A stretch of 64,000 nucleotides of DNA, from the NCBI GenBank assembly GCA_963726365.1, contig CAVSCI010000022.1, positions 1-64,000 of the forward strand, given 5' to 3'. The translations under genes were made by a program, and so were the position numbers. This DNA is from JAABQG01 sp963726365 (GTDB taxonomy: Bacteria > Pseudomonadota > Gammaproteobacteria > Burkholderiales > Burkholderiaceae_C). This document shows, one piece after another, positions 1 to 8,687 of this stretch. Within the stretch, counting starts at the first letter, position 1. Each line of letters begins with the position of its first letter. The notes under the pieces are model-generated. The model made no database searches. It was not told the origin of the DNA and saw nothing but the letters and a program-made list of their open reading frames with translations.

Positions 1-17
1 GAAGTGGTTTTGCTCAT
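1..17 (-). CDS. 5' end of a gene running off the window
   Basis: An ATG on the minus strand at 15-17 begins the codons M-S-K-T-T and has a purine-rich stretch (AAAGG) about eight bases upstream. It lies 130 bp beyond the stop of ligK and points the same way, so it may be the next gene of the protocatechuate cluster. Too little is present to say what it encodes. Confidence 0.3.
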
Positions 18-147
18 GAAAAAACCTTTAAGAATATCGCGAGCCAATGAGGCGGTGATGGCGGGCGGCGGCGGGGCAATTTGCTGGCCGAAGGACCGTC
101 AGCTCCGCCGGATCGCGCCGTCACCACCGGACCAACTGGCGAAAGAA

Positions 148-829
148 TCAATCGATGTACTCAGCCCCGCAGCGGCCAGCGGCTCGCGCATCTTGTACAT
201 GTCCAGGCCCAGCACGCCCGAGGCCAGCTTCGCGCGCTTCTCGCCTTCGAAACTCTCGCGCTTGATCGCCGCCTGCAGCGTCTGCACGGCGCAAGCGGCG
301 GGCACGCAGACCACGCCGTCGTCGTCGGCCACGATCACGTCGCCGGGGTTCACGATCATGCCGGCGCAGACCACCGGGATGTTCACCGAGCCCAGCGTGG
401 CCTTGATCGTGCCCTTGCTGCTGATGGCCTTGCTCCACACCGGGAAGTCCATCTCCTTGAGCGTCTTCACGTCGCGCACGCCGGCGTCGATGACAGGGCG
501 CGGGCGCCGCGCGCCTGGAAGCTGGTGGCCAGCAGGTCGCCGAAGTAGCCGTCGGTGCACTCGGCCGTGACGGCGGCCACGACGATGTCGCCGGGCTGGA
601 TCTGCTCGGCCACGACGTGCATCATCCAGTTGTCGCCCGGCTGCAGCAGCACCGTGACGGCCGTGCCGGACACCTGCGCGCCGGCATAGATGGGGCGCAT
701 GTAGGGCTTGAGCAGGCCGACGCGGCCCATGGCCTCGTGCACCGTGGCCGAGCCCAGCGCGGCCAGGCCGTCGGCGGCTGCGCGGTCGGCACGGATGATG
801 TTGCGGTAGACAACGCCTAGTTCGTACAT
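148..829 (-). CDS. ligK: 4-carboxy-4-hydroxy-2-oxoadipate aldolase / oxaloacetate decarboxylase (LigK/PmdF type), two frame breaks
   Basis: This aldolase splits 4-carboxy-4-hydroxy-2-oxoadipate into pyruvate and oxaloacetate, the last step of protocatechuate 4,5-cleavage, in the cytoplasm. The protein begins MYELGVVYRNI and carries the family core GDNWMMHVVAEQ, then DVIVADDDGVVCVP near the C-terminus, typical of the RraA-like/class II aldolase fold. The start at 829 is preferred over the ATG two codons upstream because GGAGA lies eight bases ahead of it. The frame breaks once near 495-500, where the text passes to VIDAGVRDVKTLKEMDFP, and once near 160, where losing one A turns the expected G-L-K-Y-I-D-stop into another frame. 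Restored length is about 227 residues, the usual size. It lies downstream of ligJ on the same strand, separated by a repeat-filled gap. Confidence 0.85.
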
Positions 830-883
830 GTTCATTTCTCCAAAATAATGCTGTCATACCGTTTGCGCTCTGAACCCGCAACA

Positions 884-1110
884 AGAGTCGGGGCAAGTCC
901 CTCCGCTCATGTCCCCCGCCCGCTTTGCGGGCTCCTCCTTGACTTCGCTGCGGCACTCACCCCGACTCTGCCGCTACCACGGGGGTCTTCCTCATTTCAA
1001 CCCAGCCCGGACCGCCCAAGGATCAGGGTGGCGGGGCGTTTTGCGAAGGTCAAGGAGGAGCCCGCATCGCGGGCGGGGGACACGCAGCAAAGCGCCCAGC
1101 CACCCTGATC
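884..1110. repeat. Pair of inverted ~90-bp hairpin units
   Basis: Two related units lie head to head in the gap between ligJ and ligK. The left unit is closed by AGAGTCGGGG (884-893) and CCCCGACTCT (960-969). The right unit is closed by GATCAGGGTGGC (1021-1032) and its exact complement (1099-1110). The inner parts, roughly 911-949 and 1044-1083, are near-perfect inverted copies of each other (core GCGGGCTCCTCCTTGAC and its complement). The closing stems differ in sequence but each stays fully paired. No coding sequence is apparent here. Confidence 0.75.
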
Positions 1111-1134
1111 CCCCCACCGCATCGCCCACGAAAA

Positions 1135-2184
1135 TTACTTCCCTTTCGCCTTCAGCGCCGCGTCCAGCCGCGGAAACACGCGCCGCGCATTGCCTTCATA
1201 AATCTGGTACTTGTCCTCGCGCGCTGAGGATCTTCGAGGCCTCGATGTAGCGCTTGGTGTCGTCGTAGTAGTGGCCGGTCTCCGGGTCGATGCCGCGCAC
1301 CGCGCCGATCATCTCGGAGGCGAACAGCACGTTCTTCACCGGGATCACCGTGTTCAGCAGGTCGATGCCGGGCTGGTGGTAGACGCAGGTGTCGAAGAAG
1401 ATGTTGTTCAGCAGGTGGTCCTTCAGCAGCGGCTTCTTCAGCTCCTGCGCCAGGCCGCGGAAACGGCCCCAGTGGTAGGGCACGGCGCCGCCGCCGTGCG
1501 GGATGATGAACTTCAGCGTCGGGAAATCCTTGAACAGGTCGCTGGTCATGCACTGCATGAAGGCCGTGGTGTCGGCATTGAGGTAATGCGCGCCGGTGGT
1601 GTGGAAGCAGGCGTTGCAGCTGGTGGAGACGTGGATCATCGCCGGGATGTCGTACTCGACCATCTTCTCGTAGATCGGGTACCAGTGCGCGGTCGGTCAG
1701 CGGCGGGCTGGTCCAGTGGCCGCCGCGAGGGATCGGGGTTCAGGTTGATGCCGACGATGCCGTATTCCTTGACGCACTTCTCCAGCTCGGGGATGCAGGT
1801 GGCCGGGTCGACGCCCGGGCGATTGCGGCAGCATGGCGGCGGGCGACGAAGTGGTCGGGGAACAGCTGGCGACACGCGGTAGCAGAGCTCGTTGCAGATC
1901 GCCGCCCAGGTCGGCTGATACGTTGAAGTCGCCGATGTGGTGCGCCATGAAGCTGGCGCGCGGGCGAGAAGATGCGTGAGGTCGGAGCCGCGCTCCTTCA
2001 TCAGGCGCAGCTGGTTGGTCTCGATGGACTCGCGCAGCTCGTCGTCGCTGATCTTCAGGTCGGCCACTTTCGGCATGAGGGCCGGGTCCTTGATGCCGGC
2101 AATCTGCTGGTTGCGCCAGGTCTCCAGCGCCTTGGGCGCGGTGGTGTAGTGGCCGTGGCAATCGATGATCATGGCTTGCTTCAT
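1135..2184 (-). CDS. ligJ: 4-oxalomesaconate hydratase (LigJ/PmdE type), several frame breaks
   Basis: LigJ adds water to 4-oxalomesaconate to give 4-carboxy-4-hydroxy-2-oxoadipate, the substrate of the LigK encoded next to it. The N-terminus MIIDCHGHYTTAPKALE has the metal-binding H-x-H of the amidohydrolase superfamily. Further conserved blocks are MIHVSTSCNACFHTTGAHYL, FIIPHGGGAVPYHWGRFRG and LFASEMIGAVRGIDP. The frame is broken about six times between 1200 and 1990, and the restored tail reads ARRVFPRLDAALKAKGK with stop at 1135-1137. The full length, near 345 residues, matches the family. Start 2184 has AGGAAGG just upstream. The breaks are more numerous here than in any other gene of the window, so real decay cannot be wholly excluded, though every conserved block survives. 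Confidence 0.85.
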
Positions 2185-2221
2185 GGGACCTTCCTGTGAC
2201 TGACGCTGATGAGGGACGATT

Positions 2222-2273
2222 GTGCGCATCCCGGCGCCTTGCAACCAGCATGCGCACCCTCTATCAGCTAGAG
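2222..2273. promoter_or_regulatory. Candidate LysR-type operator region between ligJ and the LysR gene
   Basis: The 134-bp divergent gap holds two inverted repeats: GTGCGCAT (2222-2229) with ATGCGCAC (2250-2257), and CTCTA-TCAGC-TAGAG (2259-2273). The second contains a T-N11-A core, the usual LysR box form. The position between a LysR gene and the operon it would control supports the reading; the binding itself is inferred. Confidence 0.45.
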
Positions 2274-2318
2274 CAAACCAGCATATCCATGGACGGGCTA
2301 TGCGAATAAACTGTGGTC

Positions 2319-3230
2319 ATGGACCTCAAGCAGCTTGAATACTTCGTGCGCGTCGCCGAACTGGGCAGCTTCACGCGGGCTTCCATTGCGCTCGACATCG
2401 CCCAGCCCGCGCTCAGCCGCCAGGTGCGCCTGCTGGAGGTCGAGTTGCGCCAGAGCCTGCTGGTGCGCAATGGCCGCGGCGCCACGCCCACCGAGGCCGG
2501 CAAGCTGCTGCTGGAGCACGCCCGCGGCATCCTGCACCAGGTGGAGCGGGCCCGCGAAGAACTGGGCCGGGTGCGCGGCGCGCTGGCCGGGCGCGTGGCC
2601 ATCGGCCTGCCGCCCAGCCTGGCGCGGGTGCTGACGGTGCCGCTGACACGCGCCTTCCGCCAGCAGATGCCCGACGCGCAGCTGTCCATCAGCGAAGGCC
2701 TGTCGGCCGCGATGCAGGAATGGCTGGTCAACGGCCGGCTCGACATCGCCGTGCTCTACAACGCGCAGCCCGCCAACGGCATCGAGATCACGCCGCTGCT
2801 CGACGAAGACCTGCTGCTGGTGCAACTGCGCCCGCCCGGCCTGCCGGAAGACCCGCCGCCGGCGCCCATCGCCTTGAGAGACGTGGCGAAACTGCCGCTG
2901 GTCATCCCGAGCCGGCCGAACGCCATCCGCATGCACGTGGAGTCGGAGATGGCCGGCATCGGCTGCCGGCCGGTGATCGCGCTGGAGATCGACGGCGTCT
3001 CCGCCATCCTGGACCTGGTGGCCGACGGCGCGGGCAACGCCATCCTGTCGCGCAACGCCGTGGCCAGCTCGATCAAGCCCTCGGCCTTCACGGTGCGCGC
3101 CATCAACGAGCCGCCGCTGCGCACCCGCCTGTCGCTGGCGACCAGCTCGCTGCGCCCGGCCACGCTCACGCAGCTGGCCACGCTGGAATTGATGCGCGCC
3201 ACCACGCAGGCGCGGCTGGCCAACCCCTAA
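2319..3230 (+). CDS. LysR-family transcriptional regulator, divergent from ligJ
   Basis: A 303-residue LysR regulator. The winged helix-turn-helix occupies about residues 1-60 (MDLKQLEYFVRVAELGSFTR, then AQPALSRQVRLLE), followed by a linker helix and a LysR substrate-binding domain from about residue 90. A GTG two codons upstream is possible, but the ATG at 2319 gives the standard N-terminus. It is transcribed away from ligJ, the common arrangement for LysR activators of aromatic catabolic operons, so it likely responds to a pathway intermediate such as 2-pyrone-4,6-dicarboxylate or 4-oxalomesaconate; that ligand is a guess. The gene ends exactly where a family-2 repeat begins. Confidence 0.9.
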   Translation: MDLKQLEYFVRVAELGSFTRASIALDIAQPALSRQVRLLEVELRQSLLVRNGRGATPTEAGKLLLEHARGILHQVERAREELGRVRGALAGRVAIGLPPSLARVLTVPLTRAFRQQMPDAQLSISEGLSAAMQEWLVNGRLDIAVLYNAQPANGIEITPLLDEDLLLVQLRPPGLPEDPPPAPIALRDVAKLPLVIPSRPNAIRMHVESEMAGIGCRPVIALEIDGVSAILDLVADGAGNAILSRNAVASSIKPSAFTVRAINEPPLRTRLSLATSSLRPATLTQLATLELMRATTQARLANP

Positions 3231-3303
3231 AACTATTATTTTCATAGCTGACAAAGACCATCCGACGCTGGGTAAGAGCCTTTTTTCCTTGATTTTTCGG
3301 GGG
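3230..3303 (+). repeat. Family-2 dispersed repeat, copy A
   Basis: Starts at the stop codon of the LysR gene. The core reads CATAGCTGACAAAGACC then CGACGCTGGG and ends in a T-rich arm with TTTTTCGGGGG. It aligns with eight other copies in the window. The rest of the gap to 3444 shows nothing recognisable. Confidence 0.75.
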
Positions 3304-3444
3304 AAACCGCTGCCAGGCTCTGCGCCCCGGACCGTGCAAACCCTCGACCCGCGTCCTTCCGCTTGATCTTTGAACCTCCCTGATTGATCATGCGCGGCCG
3401 GGGCCATCCGCCGGCCACCGATCGAACCCCCCGGAGACCCCTCG

Positions 3445-4271
3445 ATGCGCACCCTTCTTTCCCGCCTGTTCGCCGCCTTCACCCTGCTGCTGTGCGCCGC
3501 CACCGCTTTCGCCCAGAGCGGCAAGACCGAACTGCTCTGGCTCGGGCAGGCCGCGTTCCGCCTCACCACGCCGAGCGGCAAGGTCATCATGATCGACCCG
3601 TGGCTGCGGCCGAACCCCACCACGCCCGCGGAGTACAAGGACCTTGAGAAGCTCGGCAAGGTCGACCTGATTCTGGTCACGCACGGCCACTTCGACCACA
3701 TCGCCGACGCGCCGGCGCTGGCCATGCTGCACAAGGCCCGGGTGTTCGCGCCCGGCGACCTGAACCAGACCCTGACCGTGCTGAAGGTGCTGCCGGCGGA
3801 ACTGGCGCCGCGCATGAACAAGAGCGGAACGGTCACGCCGTTTGCCGACGCGCCGAAGATCAAGATCACCGCCGTGAAGGCGGAGCATTCCTCGGCCTAC
3901 GTCTGGAGCAACCCGACCAGCAAGCCGACGAGGTGCATGTGGGCGGCGAGCCGGTCGGCTTCATCATCGAGCTGGAAGACGGCCAGAAGATCTACCACAT
4001 GGGCGACACCGGGCTGTTTGGCGACATGAAGTTCATCGGCGAGTACTACAAGCCCGACGTCGTGCTGATGCCGATCGGCGGCAACTTCACGATGGACCCG
4101 GTGGATGCCGCCTACGCGACGAGGGAATGGCTCAAGCCGCGCACGGTGATCCCGATGCACTACGGCGCCAACCCGCTGGCCAAGGGCACGGCCGCGCAGT
4201 TCCAGCAGGCGCTGGGCAATGCGCCGGTCAAGCTGATCCCGCTGAAGCCCGGCGAAAAGGCCGAGTTCTGA
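3445..4271 (+). CDS. Secreted metallo-beta-lactamase-fold hydrolase (UlaG-like), one frame break
   Basis: The first 24 residues are a signal peptide (RLFAAFTLLLCAATAFAQ), so the protein is probably periplasmic. The catalytic domain follows with the metal-binding motif THGHFDHI near residue 75, an Asp in YHMGDTGLFGD, and a late His in VIPMHYGANP, the pattern of the beta-lactamase-like UlaG/COG2220 group. The frame slips by one base near 3925, where SNPTSK should run on into ADEVHVGGEPVGF. GGAG lies ahead of the ATG. The substrate is unknown; no neighbouring gene points to one. Restored length is about 276 residues. Confidence 0.8.
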
Positions 4272-4291
4272 ACGCGCCGCGTCGACACCGC

Positions 4292-5269
4292 ATGCACCGC
4301 CTGTCCGGCCATCTTCCTGCTGGCCCTGGCGGCAGCTTGCCGCAGGGTCCGCCAGCCGCCCAGCCTGCGGCCTACCCGACCAAGCCCATCCGCCTGGTCG
4401 TGCCCTTCACGCCCGGCGGCAGCACCGACATCCTGGCGCGCGCCATCGGCCAGGAACTGACCAAGGCCTGGGGCCAGAGCGTGATCGTGGACAACGTGCC
4501 CGGCGCGGGCGGCGCCATCGGGGCCGACAAGGTGGCCAAGGCCGCGCCCGACGGCTACACGCTGCTGATGGGCCACATCGGCACGCTGGCCGTGAACCCC
4601 AGCCTGTACCCGAAGCTGCCCTACAACCCGGTGAAGGACTTCGCGCCGGTGGCCTGGGTGGCGCGCGTGCCCAACGTGCTGGTGGTGCACCCCTCGGTGC
4701 CGGCGAAGAACGTGCAGGAACTGGTGGCGCTGGCCAAGGCAAAGCCCGGGCAGCTGAACTACGGCTCGGGCGGCAACGGCAGCGCGGCCAACCTGGCCAC
4801 CGAGTACTTCAAGCTGCAGACCGGCGTGGCCATCGTGCACATTCCCTACAGGGGCACGGCGCCGGCCGTGACCGACCTGATCGGCGGGCAGATCCAGGTG
4901 CTGTTCACCGGCGCGCCGGCCGTCATCGGCCACGTCAAGAGCGGCCAGCTGCGCGCGCTGGCCGTCTCCAGCCCGAAGCGGCTGGACGCCCTGCCCGACC
5001 TGCCGACCGTGGCCGAGAGCGGCTACAAGGACTTCGAGGCCGACCAGTGGTACGGCGTGGTGGCGCCGGCCGGCACGCCGCGCGAGATCGTCACCAAGCT
5101 CAACGCCCAGATCAACCTGGCCCTGAACGCCCCCGAGCTCAAAGCCCGCCTGGCCAGCGAAGGCGCGGTGGCCACGCCCGGCACGCCCGAGGCCTTCGGC
5201 GCGCTCATCGTGCGCGAAATCGCGCGCTGGAAGCCGGTGATCACCTCGGGGCGGGTGAAGGCGGACTGA
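4292..5269 (+). CDS. Bug/TctC-family extracytoplasmic solute-binding protein
   Basis: The body from YPTKPIRLVVPFTPGGSTDI to the C-terminus is a complete tripartite-tricarboxylate (TctC, Bug) binding protein, with the family signatures PGAGGAIGADKVAKA, DGYTLLMG and VAIVHIPYRGTAPAVTDL. It would bind a carboxylate in the periplasm. The expected signal peptide is not in this frame: a hydrophobic stretch AIFLLALAAAC is encoded in another frame at about 4310-4345, so the N-terminal region carries at least one frame break and the start at 4292 is provisional. No tctA or tctB membrane genes lie nearby, which is normal for the expanded Bug family of Burkholderiales. A family-2 repeat begins 16 bp after the stop. 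Confidence 0.85.
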   Translation: MHRLSGHLPAGPGGSLPQGPPAAQPAAYPTKPIRLVVPFTPGGSTDILARAIGQELTKAWGQSVIVDNVPGAGGAIGADKVAKAAPDGYTLLMGHIGTLAVNPSLYPKLPYNPVKDFAPVAWVARVPNVLVVHPSVPAKNVQELVALAKAKPGQLNYGSGGNGSAANLATEYFKLQTGVAIVHIPYRGTAPAVTDLIGGQIQVLFTGAPAVIGHVKSGQLRALAVSSPKRLDALPDLPTVAESGYKDFEADQWYGVVAPAGTPREIVTKLNAQINLALNAPELKARLASEGAVATPGTPEAFGALIVREIARWKPVITSGRVKAD

Positions 5270-5284
5270 AACACGCGCTTCAAG

Positions 5285-5351
5285 CCCGATTTTCTGAACG
5301 TTTTTGGCGCCATCCCAGCGTGAAATGGTCATTGTCTGCTATCGAATCGGG
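5285..5351 (-). repeat. Family-2 dispersed repeat, copy B
   Basis: Read on the minus strand the core is GATAGCAGACAATGACC then TTTCACGCTGGG. The copy is bounded by a perfect terminal inverted repeat, CCCGATT (5285-5291) and AATCGGG (5345-5351). It is the closest match to copy C at 7611-7682: about 39 of 42 core positions agree. Confidence 0.8.
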
Positions 5352-5414
5352 AGTTGGTGAGCCGGCTGCAGGCCATCGGGTTAACATGCGGCCCACCCAC
5401 CCGGAGCCCTGTCC

Positions 5415-6752
5415 ATGCACGCCTCCCACCACGACTCCTGGGCAACGCCGTCACCCTCGCCGACGCCGCCAGCCTGGGCCCGCTGAACGATTTCGTCGAA
5501 GGCTTCATCGCCTGCGAGGCGCGGGTAGTGAACGTGCTGAGCGTCGCCGAAACCGAGCCCAGCCCGCTGGTGCAGGCCTGCTGCGCGGCGCTGCACATGT
5601 TTGCCGAATCGGGCGATGCGCCGCGCAACGCCGCGCCCTTCATCGAAGCCGCGCGGCGCTCGCACGATGCGGATCAGCGAGCGCGAGCAGCGCTTCGTCG
5701 AAGCCGTGGCGGCCTGGGTCGATGGCGACCTGCCGCGCGCGATCGCGCTGCACGAGGAGCAGGCGCGCGAGCACCCGCGCGACCTGGCCTCGCTCAAGCT
5801 CGGGCAGTACCACCTGTTCAACCTCGGCGATTCGCCCGGCATGCTGCGCCTGGCGCTGGCCGCGCTGCCCGCGGCCGCCGACGTGCCCTACCTGCACGGC
5901 ATGGCGGCCTTCGGCTGGGAGCAGTGCCATCTGCTGACGCAGGCCGAAGCGGCGGCGCGCCGCGCGATCGGCATGCGGCCCAAGGAGCCCTGGGCGCAGC
6001 ACGCGCTGGCCCATGTGATGCTGACGCAGGGGCGCATCACCGAGGGGCGCGACTTCATGGCGGCGGTGAGCGGACAATGGACCGGCCTGAACTCGTTCAT
6101 GGTGACGCACAACTGGTGGCACCTGGCGCTGTTCGCGCTGGAGCTTGACGACACGGCGGCCGTGCTGGAGCTGTACGACCGCCAGGTCTGGGGCGTGGTC
6201 AAGGCCTACTCGCAGGACCAGATCGGCGCGGTCTCGCTGCTGGCGCGCCTGGAGATCGCCGGTGTGGACGTGGGCGAGCGCTGGCAGGACGTGGCCGATC
6301 ATCTTGCGCTGCGGCTGGACGACCATGTGCAGCCTTTCCTGGACCTGCAATACCTCTACGGACTGGCGCGCGCCGGGCGTGCCGAGGCCGGCGTGCTGCT
6401 GTCGCGCATCGAAGCCTTTGCCGACCGCGCCCCGGCGTGGTCACGCACGGCCTGGCAGCAGGTTGCCGTGCCCGCGGCGCGCGGCCTGCTGGCGCATGCG
6501 AACGGCGACTGGCATGGCGCGGTCGAGGGCCTGGGCCAGGCGCTGCCGCAGCTGCAAAGCATTGGCGGCAGCCACGCGCAGCGCGACCTGTTCGAGCAGT
6601 TGCACCTCGATGCGCTGCTGCGCGCCGGCCACTGGCGCAGCGCGCAGCATCTGATGCAGCAGCGCGCCAACGCCTGCCCGCAGTCGCTGCGGCTGAAGCG
6701 CCAGCTCCGGCCCGTCTACGCGGCACTGGGACTGCCGGAGGTTTCGCAATGA
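5415..6752 (+). CDS. Tetratricopeptide-like protein of the TTC38 family, two frame breaks
   Basis: About 445 residues of helical-repeat protein resembling the tetratricopeptide repeat protein 38 group. Recognisable stretches are HEEQAREHPRDLASLKLGQ, ARRAIGMRPKEPWAQHALAH and FMVTHNWWHLALFALE (HNWWHLAL is characteristic). The N-terminus MHASHHDSWGNAVTLADA needs one base restored in the G run at about 5445, and a second slip lies near 5665. The start at 5415 has GGAG eight bases upstream. There is no signal peptide, so it is probably cytosolic. The stop overlaps the next start by four bases (ATGA), so the two genes are translationally coupled. The biochemical role of bacterial TTC38 proteins is not known to me. 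Confidence 0.75.
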
Positions 6753-7537
6753 GCGCCGCAGGGCCGCCCCAAGGCGCGAAGGCCCCCTCGGGGGGCAGCG
6801 ACCCACGCGCAGCGGGGGAGCGTGGGGGCCACAGACCCACCCTGGTCCTGATCCCCGGCCTGGCCGCCGACCAGCGCATGTGGCAGGCCCAGCACGACGA
6901 ACTCGGCGCGCAATGGCCGACCGCCGTGGCGACCGCGCACCAGGCCTGCAACAGCATCACCGCCATGGCGCAGGCCGTGCTGGCGCAATTCGAGGGCGAA
7001 CTGCTGCTGTGCGGCGCCTCGATGGGCGGCATGGTCGCGCTGGAGGCCACCCGGCTGGCGCCCTCACGGGTTCGCGGCCTGGCGCTGCTGGGCACGGTGG
7101 CGCACCCGGAAACCCCTGACATGCACCAGCTGCGCAGCGACGCCATCGCGCTGTTCGAGCAGGGGCGCGCCGAGGAGCTCATCCGCGCCAACGTGGCGCT
7201 GGCCTTTCACCCGGACCACGCCGGCGACCTGGCGTTGACGGCCTTGTATCTGGACATGGTGCTGGACGCGGGTACCGACACGCTGATCCGGCACAACCGC
7301 GCCGTGATGGCGCGACCCGACGCGCGGACGCATCTGAGACGCATCGACTGCCCGAGCCTGGTGCTTTGCGGCGAGGCGGATCAGCTGACCCCCGCCGAGC
7401 ATTCACAAGTGATCGCGAACGCCATTCCGGGCGCCAGGCTGGAACTGATCGCGCGCAGCGGGCACATGCTGACCATGGAGCAGCCCGCCGAGGTCAACCG
7501 CATTTTGCTGGGATGGATCAACGGGTTCTGGCCGTAA
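6749..7537 (+). CDS. Alpha/beta-fold hydrolase with a repeat-derived N-terminus
   Basis: A 262-residue alpha/beta hydrolase. The nucleophile elbow is GASMGGM (Ser near residue 91), the acid is probably the Asp in CGEADQLTP and the His lies in SGHMLTMEQP. The substrate is unknown. The first 28 or so residues (AAGPPQGAKAPSGGSDPRAA and onward) are the translation of a family-1 dispersed repeat. The conserved fold starts only at PTLVLIPGLAADQRMW, so an internal start is possible, but no in-frame ATG lies between. The gene is coupled to the TTC38-like gene by an ATGA overlap. Confidence 0.85.
   Translation: MSAAGPPQGAKAPSGGSDPRAAGERGGHRPTLVLIPGLAADQRMWQAQHDELGAQWPTAVATAHQACNSITAMAQAVLAQFEGELLLCGASMGGMVALEATRLAPSRVRGLALLGTVAHPETPDMHQLRSDAIALFEQGRAEELIRANVALAFHPDHAGDLALTALYLDMVLDAGTDTLIRHNRAVMARPDARTHLRRIDCPSLVLCGEADQLTPAEHSQVIANAIPGARLELIARSGHMLTMEQPAEVNRILLGWINGFWP
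6755..6832 (+). repeat. Family-1 dispersed repeat, copy 1
   Basis: GGCCGCCCCAAGGCG, then a GCCCCCTCGGGGGGC palindrome, then a hairpin CCCACGC...GCGTGGG. The same order of blocks recurs at 16746-16832 (opposite strand), 40771-40850 and 53993-54071. This copy lies entirely inside the start of the hydrolase gene. Confidence 0.8.
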
Positions 7538-7610
7538 ATCTGAAGCCTGGGTTGTCGGAATCGACGGATGGGCTCGCCCGCCCGGGCCGCGTGGGACCGG
7601 AAAGGCCGCC

Positions 7611-7682
7611 ATGCCATTTTTCAAGATTTTTTAGCGGAAACCCAGCGTGGAATGGTCATTGACTGCTATCGAAACGGGAGTC
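7611..7682 (-). repeat. Family-2 dispersed repeat, copy C
   Basis: On the minus strand: GATAGCAGTCAATGACC, then ATTCCACGCTGGG, then a T/A-rich arm. It lies between the convergent hydrolase and AEC transporter genes, 15 bp from the transporter's stop. The remaining gap shows no other feature. Confidence 0.8.
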
Positions 7683-7697
7683 TTCCACCTTCGCTTC

Positions 7698-8663
7698 TCA
7701 GCCACCCCAACCCGGCACTTGCCTGAAGATCCAGAGCAACGCGCTGATGCTGAAGAACGAGCCCACCGTCGTGCCCAGCAACGCCGCAGCAGCCAGGCCG
7801 TCGTGGCCGTGGCGCTGTGCCAGGATCGGGAAAATGCCCAGCATCGGCGAGGCGGCGGTCAGCACCACGCCGACGCGCAGGGCCGGGTCCATTGGCACCA
7901 TGCCGGCGGCCTCGCACAGCAGCAGTGCGCCCAGCATGGCGGCGGGGTGCAGCAGAAGTTTGCCAATGGCGATCTGCGCCACGGGGCGGCGCAGCCCGGC
8001 GATGTGCAGGCCGGCCAGCGAGCCGCCGATCACGAACAGCGACAGCGCCGCGCTGGCCTGCGCGAACAACGTCACGGTGCGCGCCACCGGCGACGGCATC
8101 TGCCATTCCAGTGCCGACACGGCAAAACCCGCCGCCAGCCCCAACACCATCGGGTTGCGTGCCAGGTTCACCAGCGACTGGCGCAGCACCGCGTGCCAGC
8201 GTCCACCGCCACCGCTGCTGCTCTCTGCCAGCGCGAGCAGCAGCGGGATCAGCAGCAGGTTCTCCACGATCATGTTCAGCCCCAGCATCACACCGGCCAC
8301 CGGGCCGACCACCAGCAGCGCGATCGGATAGCCCACGAAGCCGCTGTTCGGGCAGGACATGCCCATGGCCCAGAACACGCTGGTGTTGGCATCCTGACGC
8401 GCACCGCGACGCGCCCACAGCAAGCCCAGGCCCATCGCCGCCAGCGAGCCCAGCGCGTAGACCAGCATGTAGCGACCATTGAGGATGTCGCTCAGCTTGC
8501 GCTGCGCCAGCGCGTTGAACAGCAGCGCCGGCAGCGCGAGATTGATGACGAACTGGCCCAGCACGCGCATGTCGGCCCGCGCGAACAAGCCGCGCCGGGT
8601 CAGAAAGTAGCCCAGCGCGATGGTGATGTAGATGGGGCCGGTGATAGCCAGGATGTCGAGCAT
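7698..8663 (-). CDS. AEC (auxin efflux carrier) family transporter
   Basis: A 321-residue inner-membrane permease of the auxin efflux carrier (MdcF-like) family. Hydrophobic segments alternate over the whole length, beginning MLDILAITGPIYITIALGYF. The central Pro/Asn-rich break MSCPNSGFVGYPIALL and the late LTAASPMLGIFPILAQ are typical of the two inverted five-helix halves. Members export or exchange small carboxylates such as malonate or malate; the substrate here is not evident. The gene follows the DUF1932 oxidoreductase with 24 bp between them, so the pair may be co-transcribed. Confidence 0.85.
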   Translation of the reverse strand: MLDILAITGPIYITIALGYFLTRRGLFARADMRVLGQFVINLALPALLFNALAQRKLSDILNGRYMLVYALGSLAAMGLGLLWARRGARQDANTSVFWAMGMSCPNSGFVGYPIALLVVGPVAGVMLGLNMIVENLLLIPLLLALAESSSGGGGRWHAVLRQSLVNLARNPMVLGLAAGFAVSALEWQMPSPVARTVTLFAQASAALSLFVIGGSLAGLHIAGLRRPVAQIAIGKLLLHPAAMLGALLLCEAAGMVPMDPALRVGVVLTAASPMLGIFPILAQRHGHDGLAAAALLGTTVGSFFSISALLWIFRQVPGWGG

Positions 8664-8687
8664 GTCGTAGTCGGTTGGGTCGGGACC

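Noticed and set aside
2298..3869. A 523-codon open frame antisense to the LysR gene and the UlaG-like gene
   Set aside because: It spans two real genes and a repeat and shows Arg/Ala/Gly-rich shadow composition.
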